A DNA stretch of 45,506 bases from Saprospiraceae bacterium (GTDB lineage Bacteria > Bacteroidota > Bacteroidia > Chitinophagales > Saprospiraceae). Made by a program: the position numbers and the translations under genes. Shown here in pieces: positions 45,384-45,506 of this stretch. The notes below the pieces were generated by a model. That model worked only from the letters and a program-made list of their open reading frames with translations. It was not told the origin of the DNA and ran no database searches. Position 1 is the first letter of the stretch. Each line of letters begins with the position of its first letter. The DNA is taken from assembly GCA_028284395.1 (NCBI GenBank), contig JANQRV010000267.1, positions 1 through 45,506 of the forward strand. Reading direction: 5' to 3'.

Positions 45384-45506
45384 AGAGACTTATCATGTTA
45401 GAACTAGGAATATGTTTAAATTTTGTTTTCGCAGCCGAAAATGTTCAGTTTGGGGTTCTCATAAAGCCAAATTTTTGGTGCATAGCAGCGCTATGGTCTA
45501 AAAATT

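Overview
The window is chromosomal DNA of a Bacteroidota bacterium, most likely of the Saprospiria (Lewinella/Saprospiraceae-like). The evidence is type IX secretion (T9SS) cargo with type A and type B (gliding-motility-associated) C-terminal sorting domains, SprB repeats, a PorP/SprF partner, promoter boxes of the TAnnTTTG class, and an effector-associated-domain (EAD11-like) protein of a kind common in this group. There are no rRNA, tRNA, CRISPR or transposase genes. This assignment rests on gene content, not on a marker-gene search.

Layout. (1) 1-7320 is a T9SS surface-protein block: the tail of a type A cargo, a small cohesin-like type A protein, a 1636-residue adhesin (three cohesin-like modules, PKD, about twelve SprB repeats, type B tail) and its PorP/SprF-like outer-membrane partner, closed by a strong terminator. 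(2) 7321-8163 has no gene but holds two terminator-like hairpins with no visible gene before them. (3) 8164-11057 carries a PhnP-like metallo-hydrolase and a secreted S9 peptidase, ending in a perfect bidirectional terminator shared with gltBD. (4) 11078-17134 is gltB-gltD (glutamate synthase) on the minus strand. (5) 17688-18326 is a SPOR-domain protein, convergent with a DUF547 gene broken by a single in-frame TGA.

(6) 19282-24287, minus strand, is the most unusual part. It is a tight four-gene operon: a secreted protein of unknown family, a membrane protein with an EAD11-like cytosolic N-terminus and a large extracytoplasmic beta-rich domain, a beta-barrel protein, and a secreted trypsin-like protease with LRR and TPR-like parts. 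It looks like an envelope-spanning sensing or conflict device. (7) 24588-27626, plus strand, holds lspA, a sodium:solute symporter and fabH. (8) 27641-32175, minus strand, holds a large lipoprotein and two tandem paralogous barrel proteins with a C-terminal beta-sandwich.

(9) 32405-36700, plus strand, is an efp-accB-accC-ABC exporter operon joining translation, malonyl-CoA synthesis and probable lipid export. It is followed by a T9SS type A protein. (10) 38107-41499, minus strand, is a pdeM / PLP-decarboxylase / TPM-domain run, divergent from a GNAT acetyltransferase. (11) 41965-45383, minus strand, holds an M20 amidohydrolase, a MATE transporter and tag (3-methyladenine glycosylase I).
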